Origin: Nitrospira sp.
GTDB lineage: Bacteria > Nitrospirota > Nitrospiria > Nitrospirales > Nitrospiraceae
Length of the DNA: 64,000 nt
Reading direction: 5' to 3'
Assembly: GCA_009594865.1 (NCBI GenBank)
Contig: VOPT01000045.1
Span: 42,314-106,313, forward strand
The notes beneath the pieces are model-generated. The model made no database searches. It was given only the letters and a program-made list of their open reading frames with translations, and was not told where the DNA came from. Of this stretch, positions 27,239-35,038 are shown one piece after another (within the stretch, counting starts at the first letter, position 1; the number at the start of each line of letters is the position of its first letter). The translations under genes were made by a program, and so were the position numbers.

Positions 27239-27673
27239 GTGACGGAGAAGCTCCATCTGGTCTGCCCGCATTGCCGAAGCATCAATCGTGTTCCGACAAC
27301 TCGTCTGGCGGACCAACCCAATTGTGGCCAGTGCCATGCGCCATTGTTTACCGGCCATCCAGTCGCCTTGACGGCGGCAGACTTCGATCTGCATGCGCAA
27401 AAGGCGGACATCCCTCTGGTCGTGGATTTCTGGGCGTCCTGGTGTGGCCCATGCCGAATGATGGCTCCGGCCTATGAGAAGGCCGCGCAGCTGCTGGAAC
27501 CTCACGTTCGGTTAGCCAAAGTGAACACGGAAGAAGAACAGCCGCTGGCTGCCAGGTTCGGCATCTCCAGCATCCCGACACTGGTATTGCTGCGCGGAGG
27601 GCGTGAACTCGCCCGTCAACCGGGAGCGTTGGGTCTGCAGGATATTGTGCGGTGGGTTCGCGGCAAGATCTGA
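27239..27673 (+). CDS. trxC: Thioredoxin 2 (TrxC-like)
   Basis: A 144-residue thioredoxin with active site WCGPC (about residue 74) and an N-terminal zinc ribbon made by CPHC and CGQC, the TrxC layout. It reduces protein disulfides in the cytoplasm and is often induced by oxidative stress. GTG start at 27239, 33 bases after the cytochrome gene; the ribosome site is weak. Confidence 0.9.
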   Translation: MTEKLHLVCPHCRSINRVPTTRLADQPNCGQCHAPLFTGHPVALTAADFDLHAQKADIPLVVDFWASWCGPCRMMAPAYEKAAQLLEPHVRLAKVNTEEEQPLAARFGISSIPTLVLLRGGRELARQPGALGLQDIVRWVRGKI

Positions 27674-27718
27674 CTACTCGGCGGTTTCTGTCCTGTTGAA
27701 ATTCGATGCGTTTCGCAG

Positions 27719-27737
27719 CTGGCGCATTTTGCGCCAG
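27719..27737 (+). terminator. Hairpin after trxC
   Basis: CTGGCGCA (27719-27726) pairs perfectly with TGCGCCAG (27730-27737) over a TTT loop, 46 bases after the trxC stop. Only a short T-containing sequence follows (TCTTGATTCT), so it is a candidate transcript end rather than a proven intrinsic terminator. The remaining 210 bases before the next gene show nothing else. Confidence 0.5.
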
Positions 27738-27947
27738 TCTTGATTCTGGCCCGGTTCTGTAATTCCCCAACTGATTTCGCTACACAGTCCTGCAGCGCCT
27801 CGCCGCGTTCGAAACCCTTGTCAAAATTGTGACTTCGCGGCTCGTTCGCCAGAGGGGCCTGGCACGTCCTCTGCTTTCTACCAAGGCGGAGCATTGCTGA
27901 GGACGTTCAGAGTTCTATACAACATAGATCGGGAAGGAGAGATCATC

Positions 27948-28256
27948 ATGGGGGATCAGAATCATAATTGTTCTGGATTAGGTGTCTCGATCGCGTTTGT
28001 GAGCGGGGCCATGCTCGGTGCGATGGCGGCGATCCTGTATGCGCCGCACTCCGGTGAGGAAACCCGTCGAGCGATCAAGGGGTACGCGCGACGGACGGAA
28101 GAGGATGTGTTGGAAAAAGCCAAAGAAATTCGCACGGACATTTCTCACACGATGGAGGAGGCCAAACGGTATCTCAAAGAAACGGAGGCCACGATTGCCG
28201 CTGCGCTGACGGCAGGAAAAGAAGCTTTCAAGAAGGAGCGGGCGGATCGAGCCTGA
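27948..28256 (+). CDS. YtxH domain protein
   Basis: A 102-residue protein with one membrane helix (about residues 8-30, AFVSGAMLGAMAAILYAPHSG, a YtxH hallmark) followed by a long charged helix (35-102). YtxH proteins are membrane-anchored stress proteins of unclear role. AAGGAGAG site before ATG 27948. The stop is 1 base before the POR gene, so it may be the first gene of that operon. Confidence 0.75.
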   Translation: MGDQNHNCSGLGVSIAFVSGAMLGAMAAILYAPHSGEETRRAIKGYARRTEEDVLEKAKEIRTDISHTMEEAKRYLKETEATIAAALTAGKEAFKKERADRA

Positions 28257-28257
28257 C

Positions 28258-29175
28258 ATGGTTGCGGTACGATTTCACGGGCGTGGAGGACAGGGCGCGA
28301 AGACGGCCAGCCGCATTCTCGGGACTGCGGCCTTTCTGAGCGGGTACGTCGCGCAGGATTCCCCGATCTACGGGGCGGAACGGAGAGGCGCGCCGGTGGC
28401 GGCGTTTACACGCTTTGGTCGAGAACCGATCCGGGAGCGAGGGGCCATCACCCATCCGGATGTCGTTGTGGTGGCTGATGCCTCATTGCTCGAAGATCCG
28501 GGTGCCCGAGTGTTGGAGGGAGCACGGGCGCAGACGGTGCTGTTCGTCAATTCCTCGCTGAGCCCGGACGCGTTACGCGCCCATCTGTCTTTGCCTGAGC
28601 AGGTGATGACGCGGGACGTGACGGGGATTGCCCTGCAACAGTTGGGGCAGCGGGAGGCGATCAGCGCGCTACTCGGGGCCGTTGCGGCGCGCCTGGTGGG
28701 GCTGGAATGGGAGCCTGTCCGACAGGCTATCACCCGGGAACTTGAAGATCTCGCCGTGGCCCCCCCGGTGATCGAGAAGAATCTGACGGTGGCGAAGCAG
28801 TGCTACGACTCGGTTGAGCCGACTGGCCTGCACAAGGGCGGAGGCCAGGTTATCAGCGCCGCGGCCTTGCACAATCCGATCTACGAGCCGCCGACCAAAG
28901 GTACGGCGAGGATCAGCGCGGCGGGGAATTCGGTGTTGCGTGAAACCGGCGGGTGGCGGACTTTTCGGCCGGTGTTGGTCGCAGGCAAGTGTAACGGTTG
29001 CTGGCTCTGCTTCGTCTACTGTCCGGACGGCGTGATCGCCATGAACCAGGACGATCGACCGGTCGTGGACTATGCCCATTGCAAAGGATGCCAGATTTGC
29101 GTGCATGAATGTCCGACCCACGCATTGGTCGCAGAGCGAGAGCAGGAAGGCGGGGAAGCATGGACAGCCAAATGA
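28258..29175 (+). CDS. porG: Pyruvate:ferredoxin oxidoreductase, fused gamma-delta subunit
   Basis: A 305-residue fusion. Residues 1-185 are the gamma domain (RFHGRGGQGAKTAS, SPIYGAERRGAPV). Residues 215-305 are the delta ferredoxin domain with two [4Fe-4S] motifs, CNGCWLCFVYC and CKGCQICVHEC. POR makes or splits acetyl-CoA with CO2 and ferredoxin and carries out a key carboxylation of the reductive TCA cycle. The stop overlaps the alpha gene by 16 bases. Confidence 0.9.
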   Translation: MVAVRFHGRGGQGAKTASRILGTAAFLSGYVAQDSPIYGAERRGAPVAAFTRFGREPIRERGAITHPDVVVVADASLLEDPGARVLEGARAQTVLFVNSSLSPDALRAHLSLPEQVMTRDVTGIALQQLGQREAISALLGAVAARLVGLEWEPVRQAITRELEDLAVAPPVIEKNLTVAKQCYDSVEPTGLHKGGGQVISAAALHNPIYEPPTKGTARISAAGNSVLRETGGWRTFRPVLVAGKCNGCWLCFVYCPDGVIAMNQDDRPVVDYAHCKGCQICVHECPTHALVAEREQEGGEAWTAK

Positions 29176-30386
29176 TGACCGGTAATCTGGCGGCCGCCTG
29201 GGGAGCCCGATTGGCCGATGTGGATTATATCCCGGCGTTTCCCATTACCCCGCAGACGGAGATCGTGGAAGCCTTGGCTAAGTGGTGCGCACGCGGTGAG
29301 GTGGCCGCAAGATTTGTGAGCATGGATTCCGAGCATTCGATGATGACGGCCGCCGGCGCGGCGGAAGTCGCCGGTGCGCGCGTCTTTACGGCGACCTCCA
29401 GCCAAGGCTTGCTCCATGCGTTCGAGGTGCTCTACTCCATCTCGGGGTGGCGGGCCCCGCTCGTGCTGGTCAATGTGTCGCGGGCCTTGGCCGCGCCGAT
29501 TACGCTGGAGTCGGATCACAACGACGTGTTGGCCGCGCGCGATGCCGGGTTTCTGCAGATTCATGCCGAGACCTGCCAGGAGGTGTTGGATTCGATTCTG
29601 ATGGCCTACAGGATTGCTGAAGATGAGCGCATCATGTTGCCGGTGATCGTGAACCTGGATGGGTTTACGCTGTCGTTCACCCGTGAGCCGGTCAGCCTTC
29701 CCGATCCCGAAATGGTGCGACGGTTTCTCCCGCCCTTTCGCCCGTCCCATCTCGGGTTCACGGCGTCGTCGGCGCAGGCGTTGGGTGTGGCGGTGATCGG
29801 CGGCACCTCCTACGCCTATTTCCGGCATCAGGTGCATCTGGCCGCCAGAAATGCGCTCGAAGTGCATGGGGAGGCGGCGGAATCGTTTCATGCCCTGTTC
29901 GGCCGGCGGTATGATCTGGTCGAAGGCTACCGGCTGGAGGATGCGGACGATGTGCTCGTGATGACCAACGCGGGCGCCAGCAAGGGCAAAGCGGCAGTCG
30001 ACGCAGCCAGGACGCAGGGGAAGCGGGTCGGTCTCCTTCGGCTGCGCGTGATTCGCCCCTGGCCGGCCGAGGCCATTCGACAGGCCTTGCGAGGACGACG
30101 GGGCGTGGCCGTACTGGATCAGAATCTGGCGCCAGGGCAGGGCGGGATTCTCTATCAGGAAGTCGCGGCCTGTTTGTATCATGAGCCGGCGCGGCCGCGG
30201 GCGTTGTGTTCGTTCATTGGCGGGCTTGGAGGTCAGAATCTTTCGGCCGGTGAGTTCCACGCGATCGTTGAACAAACGGCGGAGGCCGGAGTCGCGGGAT
30301 CAGGCCTCGGCCCGGTGTTGCTCTATAGTGCCGAGGAGCATCGAGAGATGACGCAGTTGCAGATGCTGGCGGGGGGACATGCGTGA
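29160..30386 (+). CDS. porA: Pyruvate:ferredoxin oxidoreductase, alpha subunit
   Basis: A 408-residue subunit with the PorA segments IPAFPITPQTEIVE, FVSMDSEHSMMTAAG, ATSSQGLLHAFEVLY and the C-terminal LLRLRVIRPWPAEAI. These match pyruvate-type rather than 2-oxoglutarate-type enzymes, though substrate should be tested. ATG 29160 with GGAAGGCGGGGAAGC upstream lies inside the gamma-delta gene end. A 69-base spacer with ACGTG repeats separates it from the beta gene. Confidence 0.9.
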   Translation: MDSQMMTGNLAAAWGARLADVDYIPAFPITPQTEIVEALAKWCARGEVAARFVSMDSEHSMMTAAGAAEVAGARVFTATSSQGLLHAFEVLYSISGWRAPLVLVNVSRALAAPITLESDHNDVLAARDAGFLQIHAETCQEVLDSILMAYRIAEDERIMLPVIVNLDGFTLSFTREPVSLPDPEMVRRFLPPFRPSHLGFTASSAQALGVAVIGGTSYAYFRHQVHLAARNALEVHGEAAESFHALFGRRYDLVEGYRLEDADDVLVMTNAGASKGKAAVDAARTQGKRVGLLRLRVIRPWPAEAIRQALRGRRGVAVLDQNLAPGQGGILYQEVAACLYHEPARPRALCSFIGGLGGQNLSAGEFHAIVEQTAEAGVAGSGLGPVLLYSAEEHREMTQLQMLAGGHA

Positions 30387-30405
30387 CACGTGAGACGTGA
30401 CACGT
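30382..30405. repeat. Short ACGTG-rich direct repeat between porA and porB
   Basis: CGTGACACGT occurs at 30382-30391 and again at 30396-30405, making a run of ACGTG units next to the porA stop. It may be a protein-binding site or simple repeat expansion; no function is evident. Confidence 0.4.
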
Positions 30406-30455
30406 AAAACGGGGAAGAGATAGGCCGACGGGGAAGGCAGGAAGCGAGAGACGTC

Positions 30456-31394
30456 ATGTGGCAGCGTGAGACGTTCAAGAAGATCAAGCAGATTCCACGG
30501 GAAGAGCACGTCTTGCCGGGCACGGCCTTATGCGCTGGCTGCGGAGGGCTCGAAGCGTTGCGGCTCGCGGCGAAGGTGTTGGGAGATCATGTCGTCTACG
30601 TAAATGCCGCCGGCTGCTTCACCATGTTGGCTGCCTATCCCTACACCTCCTTCAAGGGGTCGTGGCTCTACACGACCATGGGTTCGGCGCCTGCCGGCGC
30701 GCAGGGGGTTCGCGATGCCTTGGATGTCCTCATTGCGAAGGGGAAATTGCCGAAGAGTGAAGATGTGAAGGTTGTCGTGCTGGGAGGTGATGGCTCCACG
30801 TACGACATGGCGCTGTCGTCGACCTCGGGAGCCCTGCATCGGAAGCTCGACTTTTATTACATCTGTTACGACAACGAAGCGTACGGTAATACCGGCATGC
30901 AGCTGTCCCCCGCCACCCCCTACGCCGCACGAACCGCGACGTCGCCCTGCAGTGTGCAACATCCAGCCGCGACGGCCCAGGAGAAAAAAAACATCTTTGA
31001 GATCTGGCGGGCCCATCGGCCGCCGTACATCGCGACGGTGGCTCCACGGTATCCGTTGGATCTGGAGGAGAAATTTGCGCGTGCCGCCGCCTTCACCGGA
31101 CCGAAGATGTTTCTTGCTCTCTCCGCCTGCCCGACCGGCTGGGTGTACGACCCTGGAGAAACACCGGAGGTCGCCAAGTTGGCCGTGGAGACAGGCCTCT
31201 GGCCGCTGAAGGAGGCCATCAACGGGGTGGTCACTCACACGTATATTCCGAAACGCAAACCGGTCGAGGCGTATTTGAAATTACAGGGACGTTTTCGACA
31301 TCTGTTCGAGCCGACCGTGCACACGGACGCCATTCGTCACATTCAGGAACGGGTGGACGCCTATTGGCAGCAGGTGACCAAGGAGCAGGCATGA
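30456..31394 (+). CDS. porB: Pyruvate:ferredoxin oxidoreductase, beta (TPP) subunit
   Basis: A 312-residue thiamine-diphosphate subunit with CAGCGGLEALR near the start (cluster or cofactor cysteines), VVLGGDGSTYDMALS (the GDG...N-type TPP motif) and CYDNEAYGNTGMQLSPATPY. This completes a POR of alpha, beta and fused gamma-delta chains. ATG 30456. The stop overlaps the following lipoprotein start (ATGA). Confidence 0.92.
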   Translation: MWQRETFKKIKQIPREEHVLPGTALCAGCGGLEALRLAAKVLGDHVVYVNAAGCFTMLAAYPYTSFKGSWLYTTMGSAPAGAQGVRDALDVLIAKGKLPKSEDVKVVVLGGDGSTYDMALSSTSGALHRKLDFYYICYDNEAYGNTGMQLSPATPYAARTATSPCSVQHPAATAQEKKNIFEIWRAHRPPYIATVAPRYPLDLEEKFARAAAFTGPKMFLALSACPTGWVYDPGETPEVAKLAVETGLWPLKEAINGVVTHTYIPKRKPVEAYLKLQGRFRHLFEPTVHTDAIRHIQERVDAYWQQVTKEQA

Positions 31395-31882
31395 GACGGG
31401 GGCACATGGTTTCGCGGGTCGGTGTGTTCTGCCTGTCGGCGCTAGTCTCCATCGCAACTGGGTGCGTGGAACAGAAGGCGAGATCTCCTGCTGACGGAGT
31501 GACGCAGGTGCATCTGCCGGATGTGCGCACGCCGATTCCGCTGGGGGCCGATGCGCAGCAGGAACATCGCGCCGTCATGCTCCAGCATCTGGAAACGGTT
31601 CAGGCGATTGTCGCGGCGTTGGCAGACGAAGACTATCGATTAGCGCAGGGGCTCACGGAGTCACATTTGGGGTTCTTCATGCACCGGTACGCCATGGCCA
31701 GGCAGGAGCCGGCCGATTTTCCTCCTGCGTATCACGATCTCGCGATGGCGCATCATGCCGCCGCCGAGAAACTGACTGATGTGATGCCGACGAAAGATCT
31801 GAAGCAGATCCTGCCCGAGTTCAACAATGTGCTCAAGGCCTGTGTGGCCTGTCATTTGGAATACAGACTCCGTCATTCATAA
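31391..31882 (+). CDS. Cytochrome c'-like lipoprotein
   Basis: A 163-residue lipoprotein (lipobox SIATGC) with a helical domain and a single haem motif CVACH near the C-terminus, the class II arrangement also seen at 18034. AAGGAGCAGGC ribosome site; translation coupled to porB. Association with POR and the next gene, a hemerythrin, suggests a role in sensing or removing gas ligands such as O2 or NO, which is inference. Confidence 0.7.
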   Translation: MRRGHMVSRVGVFCLSALVSIATGCVEQKARSPADGVTQVHLPDVRTPIPLGADAQQEHRAVMLQHLETVQAIVAALADEDYRLAQGLTESHLGFFMHRYAMARQEPADFPPAYHDLAMAHHAAAEKLTDVMPTKDLKQILPEFNNVLKACVACHLEYRLRHS

Positions 31883-31897
31883 CCGAGGAGAAATCGC

Positions 31898-32380
31898 ATG
31901 TCGGATGCAAAAATCAGTGTCACGTTTGAACAGGATCATGATCGGTTGGATGCGCTCTTCCACTCGTTCCAGGAGCAGAAACGAAAAGAGTTTGCGAAGG
32001 CCAAGGAGGCGTTCGTCGAGTTCAAGATCGGTCTGCAGCGGCATATCGTGTGGGAAGAAGATGTGTTGTTTCCAAAGTGGGAAGAGAATTCCGGCATGGC
32101 GGAAGGCGGCCCGACCCAGGTCATGCGCACCGAGCATCAGATGATCGGTCAATGCCTGGAGGCCATTCATGAGAAGGTGCAGGCACAGAATCCCGACAGC
32201 GATCGCGAGGAGCAACGTTTGCTGGAGATCCTGAAGTCGCACAACATGAAAGAGGAACGGATTCTCTACCCGTCGATCGACCAGGTGATCAGTGAGGCGG
32301 AACGGGCAGAGTTGTATCAGGCCATGAAGGAGATTCCGGAAGAGCGGTATCGCACCTGTTGCGGGAGTGGCCACGCATGA
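31898..32380 (+). CDS. Hemerythrin domain protein
   Basis: A 160-residue four-helix protein with hemerythrin iron ligands in the pattern QDHDRLD (His14), RHIVWEEDVLFP (His and Glu), EHQMIG and SHNMKEERILYP. The di-iron site binds O2 or NO, or acts in iron-centre repair. Here it follows an oxygen-sensitive enzyme, POR, and could protect it (inference). Its end is Cys-rich (RTCCGSGHA). The stop overlaps the next start. Confidence 0.85.
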   Translation: MSDAKISVTFEQDHDRLDALFHSFQEQKRKEFAKAKEAFVEFKIGLQRHIVWEEDVLFPKWEENSGMAEGGPTQVMRTEHQMIGQCLEAIHEKVQAQNPDSDREEQRLLEILKSHNMKEERILYPSIDQVISEAERAELYQAMKEIPEERYRTCCGSGHA

Positions 32381-32763
32381 GTTGGCGCAGCGTGGGCGTT
32401 GGCTGGTGCCTCGTGGGGTTGGTGCTGATGCTGTCGATGCCTCGATGGACTGAGGCGGTGCCGTACGGCGGCATGACTGCGTCGGATGTAGAGCTGGCGG
32501 CTGTTGCGTGGGCGGCGGCTGATGGCGGAGGGATGGTCGCCAATCCGCACAGTGATTTGGTTTTTCGTGCGACCGGTGCGACGACGTGTCTGGATTGCCA
32601 TCGGGCCGGCAAAGAAGGGGCGATCAGCCCGCAAGTACAGGACAACCAATTGGTGCAGGAGCTCAAGGCCAAGGCGAGAGGCATTCACGGCCCTGGGCGA
32701 TTCGCGGACTGTTTGCGTTGCCATGCCGGGGGCAGCAAGGGGGTTGAGAAGTACCGGAAGTAA
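32377..32763 (+). CDS. Dihaem cytochrome c
   Basis: A 128-residue exported protein with two haem motifs, CLDCHRAG (about residue 67) and CLRCHAGG (about residue 111). The C-terminal ~70 residues (NPHSDLVFRATGATTCLDCH onward) resemble the last part of the pentahaem protein at 33385 (NPHGAFVFRAAGANSCTACH onward), so the two share a duplicated domain. It is coupled to the hemerythrin gene by ATGA. Confidence 0.75.
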   Translation: MSWRSVGVGWCLVGLVLMLSMPRWTEAVPYGGMTASDVELAAVAWAAADGGGMVANPHSDLVFRATGATTCLDCHRAGKEGAISPQVQDNQLVQELKAKARGIHGPGRFADCLRCHAGGSKGVEKYRK

Positions 32764-32793
32764 TCAGCGGGTCATGAAGAACGGACGACGCAG

Positions 32794-33381
32794 ATGACGG
32801 GTGTGCGGTCGCGGCTCATTGCGGTCGTTGTGGCAACGGTCGGTGCGGTGGCGACGGGGCTCGCCTTCGAGGCGCTGCTGAGTCTCGAGCAGGTCACGCC
32901 TTTCGGCCATACGCGGTACGGGCATGGCGTCGGCTGGGCAGGCCTGGTCGTGACCCTGCTGGTGTTTGTCTATCCGATTCGAAAGCGGGCCAGCCCCTCG
33001 CGCCGATGGCCACGCGGGTGGTTTCGCGTCCATATGGTGGCAGGGGTGCTGGGACCCTTGCTGATTGTCATTCACTCGGGTGCCCACTATCACGCGATTG
33101 TTCCGCTTCTCACCATGGGTTCGATGGTGATGGTGGTGGTCAGCGGCATCGTCGGCCAGTTGGTGCACGCGCTCAGCTTGCGAGCGCTCAACGAGGAACG
33201 TCATCACCTCCAGCATCACGGGTTGTCCGAGGCGGACATCGACACGCAGTTGCACGGGATGGCGTCTCAGGAAGAGGCGTTTCGCCTGTGGCAGGCCATT
33301 CATGCCCCAATGACGCTGATGTTCCTGGTGTTCACCGTCCTGCATGTGGTGGGGGCGTTGTTCTTCGCAGGAATCTCATGA
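32794..33381 (+). CDS. Cytochrome b-like membrane protein
   Basis: A 195-residue protein with about four membrane helices and histidines placed for haem b (FGHTRYGHGVGWAG, FRVHMVAGVLGPLLIVIHSGAHYHAI, QAIHAPMTLMFLVFTVLHVVG). It lies between two c-type cytochrome genes, so it likely passes electrons from the quinone pool to the periplasmic cytochromes. No exact family was assigned. The stop is 3 bases before the next start. Confidence 0.7.
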   Translation: MTGVRSRLIAVVVATVGAVATGLAFEALLSLEQVTPFGHTRYGHGVGWAGLVVTLLVFVYPIRKRASPSRRWPRGWFRVHMVAGVLGPLLIVIHSGAHYHAIVPLLTMGSMVMVVVSGIVGQLVHALSLRALNEERHHLQHHGLSEADIDTQLHGMASQEEAFRLWQAIHAPMTLMFLVFTVLHVVGALFFAGIS

Positions 33382-33384
33382 GTC

Positions 33385-33939
33385 ATGCGATACCTCCCGC
33401 TTCCGAGAACGGCGATCCCGGTGGTGGCAGTGGCAACCGTGGTGTTGGCGATCTGGGTTGGATGGGGGACGGTGCGGAGCCCCGCTGCCTTCTGGGCCCC
33501 TGGCGGCCTCAGCCGCTACCATGTGGATCAAGGCGGGTGCACACAGTGCCATGAGCCGTTTCGGGGACCGAGTCCTGCACGGTGCACCGGTTGCCACACC
33601 GAAGGCTATTTCGACACTCGGGCGATGCCAACCCTGGCGGCATGGCATCGCCCGCTCGTCGTTCAACGGCAGGCCTGCACCGGGTGCCATACGGAACATC
33701 GCGGCATACTGGCGCAGATTACCGAGCAGACACGCAGCAATCCCCATGGAGCATTCGTCTTTCGTGCGGCCGGCGCCAACTCGTGCACAGCCTGTCATGA
33801 GTTCGGCGAGAGAGTCGCGACAAAGCCAACGCTGAGAGACGAGCCAATCGTCAGGCGGTTATATGAAAAGGGGCGCGGTGCCCATCGGCCAGGCCATATT
33901 CGGGACTGTCTTTCTTGTCATGACGGAGGTGGTCAGTGA
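33385..33939 (+). CDS. Pentahaem cytochrome c
   Basis: A 184-residue protein with an N-terminal signal or anchor (about 10-28) and five haem motifs: CTQCH, CTGCH, CTGCH, CTACH and CLSCH. Haem density is high, one per 30 residues, as in electron-wiring cytochromes of the c7/octahaem type. With the preceding cytochrome b-like protein and dihaem protein it makes a candidate membrane oxidoreductase module. Confidence 0.82.
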   Translation: MRYLPLPRTAIPVVAVATVVLAIWVGWGTVRSPAAFWAPGGLSRYHVDQGGCTQCHEPFRGPSPARCTGCHTEGYFDTRAMPTLAAWHRPLVVQRQACTGCHTEHRGILAQITEQTRSNPHGAFVFRAAGANSCTACHEFGERVATKPTLRDEPIVRRLYEKGRGAHRPGHIRDCLSCHDGGGQ

Positions 33940-33960
33940 ACAGAGGTGAGACGGCGGCCC

Positions 33961-34488
33961 ATGCAGCTGAATCTTGACCAGGCGTTTCCCAGTGAGCAGG
34001 CGCTTCGAAGCATGATTACACAGCGCAAGGTCTGTTTCGACCATGATCCATTCTACGTAAAGACGGGCGGAGGCGAGGTCGTCCAGATCGGATTTCAACT
34101 CAATTTGTATGGGGCATTCGACAATCCCTTGCAGTTGCCGCTAAACGATGATGAGGAACATCGGGCGATCCTTGGCGATTTGCAGCGGCTCTGCCACGTC
34201 TTCTTTCAGACGCTCGACTTGCTCAAACCCTGTGAGCATCCGCACCCGCCCGCCCACCGCATCGTGTTTTCGCCGGAACGAAAGCATCGCGCAGAAGTCT
34301 GTCTCCAGATTCCCATATTTGATGTGGCCCAGTACGCCGAGGGTGCCGCAAGCAAGATTCAGAATCTGTTGGCGACCGCTGAATGTTTGTTGACCCATGT
34401 CGGTGCGCGGCGTCGGGTGTGGGATGAGGGACAGCAACGATCGGAGCCTTCAGTCGGTGGGTGCGCAGGGTTTGTCAAGAAGGACTGA
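33961..34488 (+). CDS. Hypothetical protein (175 aa)
   Basis: A soluble protein with no signal peptide, beginning MQLNLDQAFPSEQALRSMI. It contains conserved-looking stretches such as FDHDPFYVKTGGGEVVQIGFQ and a small cluster of His/Cys (KPCEHPHPPAHR). No family was recognised. ATG 33961 is 21 bases after the pentahaem gene and is probably cotranscribed. Confidence 0.6.
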   Translation: MQLNLDQAFPSEQALRSMITQRKVCFDHDPFYVKTGGGEVVQIGFQLNLYGAFDNPLQLPLNDDEEHRAILGDLQRLCHVFFQTLDLLKPCEHPHPPAHRIVFSPERKHRAEVCLQIPIFDVAQYAEGAASKIQNLLATAECLLTHVGARRRVWDEGQQRSEPSVGGCAGFVKKD

Positions 34489-34599
34489 GGCCACCGCTCC
34501 ATGCCCGTGAAAATCGAGACCAAAGCGAAATATTCACCTCTGCCTGCCAGACATTCATATGGCGAGAAGTATTGCCTTCTCTAGTCTGTGTTGAGGGCA

Positions 34600-34991
34600 A
34601 TGGCTAAGACATGTTTTGAGTGGGATCCAGACAAAGACGCGACGAACCAGGAACACCATGGGGTGGCTGTTATTGGCGAAAGGGAAAGGCTGTCTTTGAG
34701 CGGGCAAGTAAAATATCGAGATGAACCATCGGGTAAGATTGTGTCATTCCGGATTTTCATCCCTCTCCTGCCGAATTGGCGTTTCGCGATGAGGGCGTCA
34801 AAGTGACTCTGGCCTTGAGCAAAAAGAGTGTGGACTTCTTCAAGGCTGAAGCCTCCCGGTCTCACACACAATACCAGCGCATGATTCGCCGCCTGCTCGA
34901 TGCCTCTGTCGAAAGGCAGCCTCATGGTCGGCCTTCACGGTCGCCGCGCGCCGCTCGTGAACGAATAGCCCGTAAGCGAAGCGCTGCGTAG
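34600..34991 (+). pseudogene. Decayed BrnT-BrnA toxin-antitoxin locus
   Basis: The first 24 codons read as the start of a BrnT toxin (FEWDPDKDATNQEHHGV). The rest of the toxin is missing, and the frame runs directly into a BrnA-like antitoxin start (SLSGQVKYRDEPSGKIV). The antitoxin frame breaks at 34737-34744, where GTGT replaces an expected GT. Deleting two bases restores KIVIPDFHPSPAELAFRDEG, joining the DNA-binding part (VKVTLALSKKSVDFFKAEA, QYQRMIRRLLD) read to the stop at 34991. So the toxin was deleted and the antitoxin frameshifted; neither should work. Confidence 0.72.
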
Positions 34992-35038
34992 TCTGGGCTA
35001 CCGCAGAAGAAGGGCGTCGTGTTATCTCACATGGACGT

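Noticed and set aside
30386..30455. Possible extra small gene between porA and porB
   Set aside because: Only simple ACGTG-type repeats and purine-rich spacer are present, with no frame of useful length.
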